A stretch of 9,934 nucleotides of DNA from Rhodospirillales bacterium. Lineage in GTDB: Bacteria; Pseudomonadota; Alphaproteobacteria; UBA8366; JADFVY01. The translations under genes and the position numbers were made by a program. Of this stretch, positions 5,378 to 9,934 are shown piece by piece. The notes under the pieces are model-generated. The model was not told the origin of the DNA. It ran no database searches and saw nothing but the letters and a program-made list of their open reading frames with translations. The stretch covers positions 1 through 9,934 of the forward strand of contig JAHELM010000048.1 of the NCBI GenBank assembly GCA_024644185.1, read 5' to 3'. Every line of letters starts with the position of its first letter. Within the stretch, counting starts at the first letter, position 1.

Positions 5378-6544
5378 TTAACGTCCGCCGAGGACGGCGA
5401 TGTAGTCGCTGACCCAGCGGTAGTAGGGGACGCAGGTGCCCTGCGATTCGCACTTGCTCTGCGGCGTCCGCCAGAAGTGGATCTTGTCGAAGTCGCCCAT
5501 GCCGTTGGTCTTGCAGCCTTCGTCACCCAGCAGTTCGTTGCCCTTGCAGGCGGCCGGAACCGAAGGAACGGAGCCGAACCAGGCGGCCAGATCGCCCTGC
5601 AGCTTGGGGTTCAACGACCATTCCATCCACTTGTAGGCGCAAGTCGGATGCGGCGCCTCGGAATGCATCATGGTCGTGTCGGCCCAGCCGGTGGCGCCTT
5701 CCTTGGGGATGACGCTGGCGATCGGCTTCTTCTCGGCCTGCAGCAGGTTGACCTGGAACGGCCAGGACGACGAGGCGACCACGCCCTCGTTGGTGAAATC
5801 GTCGATCTGGACAAAGGCGTCGTGCCAGTAGCGATTGACGATCCCGCGCTGCTGGCGCAGCAGGTCGAGCGACGCCTTGTACTGGTCCTCGTTCAACTCA
5901 TACGGATCCTTGATGCCCAGTTCCGGCTTCGTCGCCATCAGGTAGAGGGCGGCATCGGCGATATAGATCGGACCGTCGAAGGCCTGCACGCGGCCCTTGT
6001 TCGACTTGCCGTCGTCCAGCGTCATTTCCTCGAACACGACCTTCCAGCTATCCGGCGCCTTCTTGAAGGCATTGGTGTTGTAGGCCAGAACGTTGGCGCC
6101 CCACTGATAGGGCACGCCGTAATGCTTGCCGCCGACGGTGTGCCATGCGGCGCCCTGCAGGCGGGAATCGACCGTCTTCCAGCTGGGAATCAGGGCGGTG
6201 TTGACTTCCTGCACGCGCTTGCCGGCGATCAGGCGCAGACTTGCATCGCCCGAGGCGGTGACCAGATCGAATCCGCCCTCGTTCATCAGCGCGACCATCT
6301 CGTCCGATGTGTTGGCGGTCTTGACCGTGACCTTGCAACCGCTGTCCTTTTCGAACTGGGTGACCCAGTCATAGGCCTTGTCGGTTTCGCCGCGTTCGAT
6401 ATAGCCGGGCCAGGCGACGATGGCGACTTCGCCTTCGGCTTTCCCCAGTTTTTGCAGCGATTGCGCCGACGCGGTGCCGGTGGCAGCCATTGCAGCGGCC
6501 GCAACGACACCAAACACCGCCAGGCGAATGGCAGTTCCAGACAT
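5378..6544 (-). CDS. ydcS: ABC transporter periplasmic substrate-binding protein, YdcS-like
   Basis: A 388-residue secreted protein. Residues 1-27 form a Sec signal peptide (hydrophobic core 8-21, cleavage after ASA, A25-A27). The mature part closely follows E. coli YdcS as I remember it: VAWPGYIERGETDKAYDW (43-60), LVTASGDASLRLI (94-106), NTALIPSWKT (115-124), DGKSNKGRVQAFDGPIYIAD (178-197) and GWADTTMMHSEAPHPTCAYK (286-305). YdcS is the binding component of the YdcSTUV transporter, linked to putrescine uptake, and has been reported to have poly-3-hydroxybutyrate synthase activity. Six cysteines are present (70, 302, 333, 344, 365, 371). The last pair seems absent from E. coli YdcS and may form an extra disulfide. 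The start ATG follows a clear AGAGGAG ribosome binding site. As first gene of the operon it has its own regulatory region upstream. Confidence 0.93.
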   Translation of the reverse strand: MSGTAIRLAVFGVVAAAAMAATGTASAQSLQKLGKAEGEVAIVAWPGYIERGETDKAYDWVTQFEKDSGCKVTVKTANTSDEMVALMNEGGFDLVTASGDASLRLIAGKRVQEVNTALIPSWKTVDSRLQGAAWHTVGGKHYGVPYQWGANVLAYNTNAFKKAPDSWKVVFEEMTLDDGKSNKGRVQAFDGPIYIADAALYLMATKPELGIKDPYELNEDQYKASLDLLRQQRGIVNRYWHDAFVQIDDFTNEGVVASSSWPFQVNLLQAEKKPIASVIPKEGATGWADTTMMHSEAPHPTCAYKWMEWSLNPKLQGDLAAWFGSVPSVPAACKGNELLGDEGCKTNGMGDFDKIHFWRTPQSKCESQGTCVPYYRWVSDYIAVLGGR

Positions 6545-6556
6545 GATGCTCTCCTC
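6545..6556 (-). promoter_or_regulatory. Strong ribosome binding site of ydcS
   Basis: Read on the minus strand, GAGAGGAGAGC precedes the ATG of ydcS at optimal distance. It is the strongest Shine-Dalgarno match in this operon, which fits a binding protein made in excess over its transporter partners. Confidence 0.75.
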
Positions 6557-6620
6557 TCACAGGGTTTTGGGGGCGCGTTTGCCGGTGTCGCCCTTCATGT
6601 GCAGGGTAGCCAACCCGCAA

Positions 6621-6633
6621 TGTTTGGAAAACA
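6621..6633. promoter_or_regulatory. Dyad TGTTT-N3-AAACA upstream of ydcS
   Basis: TGTTT (6621-6625) and AAACA (6629-6633) form a perfect 5-3-5 inverted repeat, 77 bp upstream of the ydcS start, in an AT-richer patch unlike the GC-rich surroundings. It has the look of a small operator. No regulator gene lies next to it, and I cannot name a factor. Confidence 0.35.
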
Positions 6634-6641
6634 AAAAAGAT

Positions 6642-6661
6642 ACAATGGCCCGGGATATTGT
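6642..6661. promoter_or_regulatory. 20-bp dyad ACAAT-N10-ATTGT upstream of ydcS
   Basis: ACAATGGCCCGGGATATTGT is symmetric at 16 of 20 positions: outer arms ACAAT/ATTGT and a CCCGGG core share the same centre (6651.5). Two arms with about one helical turn between half-site centres suit a dimeric regulator of the ydcS operon. It lies between the cox operon terminator and ydcS. The role is inferred; chance symmetry is possible. Confidence 0.4.
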
Positions 6662-6684
6662 CGTGCCCATCCGGACAAAATAAT

Positions 6685-6722
6685 AAAAAAGGGGGCGGGC
6701 ACACCAAGCCCGCCCCCCTTTT
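6685..6722 (-). terminator. Intrinsic terminator after coxM, bidirectional in form
   Basis: A perfect 10-bp stem, GGGGGCGGGC (6691-6700) with GCCCGCCCCC (6708-6717), has a 7-nt loop. On the minus strand it is followed by TTTTTTATTATTTT, making a strong terminator 43 bp after the coxM stop and separating the cox operon from ydcS. The plus-strand side also has a T run (TTTT after one C), so it could block antisense transcription rising from the ydc region. Confidence 0.93.
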
Positions 6723-6759
6723 CTGTCGTGTGGCCCGGCGATACCGGGTCGTGCCGCGA

Positions 6760-7557
6760 TCAGCCGCAGGCGGCGACCGCGCGCTTCGCCATCACGCCGA
6801 TCAGATGGGCGCGATACTCGGCAGAGGCGTGGATGTCGCTGTTCAGGCCCCCGGCGGCGATCTTGATGCCGTCCAGCGCCGAGGCCGAGAACCTGGCCGA
6901 CAGCGCCTTTTCCATTTCGGCCACGCGGAAGACGCCGTTTGCGCCGGCGCCGGTGACGGCGACCCGCACGCCCGACGCCGTCCTGGCGACGAACACTCCG
7001 ACCGTGGCGTAACGGCTGGCCGGGTTGGCGAACTTCACATAAGCCGCCTTTTCGGGAACCGGGAAACTGACCGAAGTCACGATTTCGCCATCCTTCAACG
7101 CGGTCTCGAACAGGCCGGCAAAGAAATCGTCGGCCTTGATCTCGCGCTGGTTGGTCTTGATGGTGGCACCGAGCCCCAGGCATCCGGCCGGATAGTCGGC
7201 CGCCGGATCGTTATTGGCGATCGAGCCGCCGATGGTACCGCGATTGCGGACCTGGGCATCGCCGATGCCGCCGGCCAGGGCCGCCAGCGCCGGGATTTTG
7301 GCCGCGACATCCTTCGAGGTGGCGACATCGACATGACGGGTCATGGCCCCGATGGTGACGGTCTTGCCGTCGGCCTTGATACCCTTCAGCTCCTTCACCC
7401 CCGCCAGATCCACCAGATCGCTGGGGCTGGCCAGCCGCTGCTTCAGCGTCGGCAGCAGCGTCATGCCGCCGGCGATCAGCTTGCCTTCCTTGGCCTTCTT
7501 GACCGCGCCCGCCGCATCCGCGAGCGAGCCCGGACGATGATATGCGAACTCGTACAT
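6760..7557 (-). CDS. coxM: Molybdenum hydroxylase medium (FAD-binding) subunit, CoxM-like
   Basis: A 265-residue protein of the CO dehydrogenase/xanthine dehydrogenase FAD-subunit family, close to the usual length (about 265-290). FAD-contacting motifs are visible: AGGMTLLPTLKQRL (29-42, the usual AGGxSLLP loop) and AGGIGDAQVRNRGTIGGSIANNDPAADYPA (95-124, the usual TxGGxxxxxxPxAD). The C-terminal half (about 150-265) fits the CoxM C-terminal domain. The subunit passes electrons from the molybdenum site, through the [2Fe-2S] small subunit, to an acceptor. Its ATG is 15 bp after the stop of the large-subunit gene and has a strong GGGAGGAA ribosome binding site, so the two are cotranscribed. A strong terminator follows. 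Whether CO or another substrate is oxidised cannot be told from this subunit. Confidence 0.92.
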   Translation of the reverse strand: MYEFAYHRPGSLADAAGAVKKAKEGKLIAGGMTLLPTLKQRLASPSDLVDLAGVKELKGIKADGKTVTIGAMTRHVDVATSKDVAAKIPALAALAGGIGDAQVRNRGTIGGSIANNDPAADYPAGCLGLGATIKTNQREIKADDFFAGLFETALKDGEIVTSVSFPVPEKAAYVKFANPASRYATVGVFVARTASGVRVAVTGAGANGVFRVAEMEKALSARFSASALDGIKIAAGGLNSDIHASAEYRAHLIGVMAKRAVAACG

Positions 7558-7572
7558 GACCGGGTTCCTCCC

Positions 7573-9934
<2,362 letters not shown>

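Noticed and set aside
6734..6748. Small CCCGG-N5-CCGGG hairpin between coxM and its terminator.
   Set aside because: It is only 5 bp with no T run, and the strong terminator next to it already explains transcript ending.
4217..7012. A 931-codon open frame on the + strand, antisense to ydcT, ydcS and the end of coxM.
   Set aside because: It runs straight across two intrinsic terminators and an intergenic region. Its product is rich in Arg, Gly, His, Asp and Gln with no recognisable domain, and the opposite strand encodes proteins with intact motifs. Long antisense frames are expected from GC-rich codon bias.

Overview
The window is a GC-rich chromosomal segment, most likely from an alphaproteobacterium (Rhodospirillales-like; the exact genus cannot be read from the sequence). 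The clue is the left edge, where the end of fabH is followed by ihfA, a small MerR-type regulator and a tRNA-Pro gene. I know this order as typical of Alphaproteobacteria. The attribution is inference, with no database comparison.

Left block, + strand (1-1154): 3' end of fabH (fatty acid initiation), ihfA (IHF alpha subunit), a merR-like gene one base after the ihfA stop, tRNA-Pro(GGG) with encoded CCA, and a UUCG-capped hairpin that probably terminates the tRNA transcript. Next, still on +, comes a 10-TM EamA/DMT exporter (1247-2164). Its start region carries a perfect 20-bp tandem duplication. This leaves a 14-codon minicistron whose stop codon overlaps the GTG start of the transporter.

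Middle block, - strand (6544 down to 2161): a five-gene ABC transporter operon. The order is substrate-binding protein, ATPase, permease, permease, small unknown protein. The binding protein matches my memory of E. coli YdcS very closely, and the gene order and sizes match ydcSTUV, a putrescine/polyamine-type importer of the POPT family. A strong intrinsic terminator lies between ydcS and ydcT, suggesting attenuation so that the binding protein is made in excess. ydcT/ydcU and ydcU/ydcV overlap, which implies translational coupling. The fifth gene is a 116-aa protein of unknown function. Its stop codon overlaps that of the convergent DMT gene by 4 nt.

Right block, - strand (9934 down to 6760): a molybdenum hydroxylase operon of the CO dehydrogenase/xanthine dehydrogenase family. 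The large subunit is nearly complete (5' end beyond the window) and has the AYRGAGR loop of form II CoxL-like proteins. The FAD-binding medium subunit follows 15 bp downstream. The [2Fe-2S] small subunit is not visible and is probably upstream, beyond 9934. A perfect 10-bp stem flanked by A and T runs ends this operon just ahead of the ydcS regulatory region.

No mobile element, CRISPR array, toxin-antitoxin or defence system was found, and no intergenic stretch exceeds 300 bases. The window is mostly ordinary housekeeping plus transport and metabolism. The most interesting points are the duplicated start of the DMT gene, the attenuator in the ydc operon, the unknown fifth cistron, and the dyad-rich ydcS upstream region.
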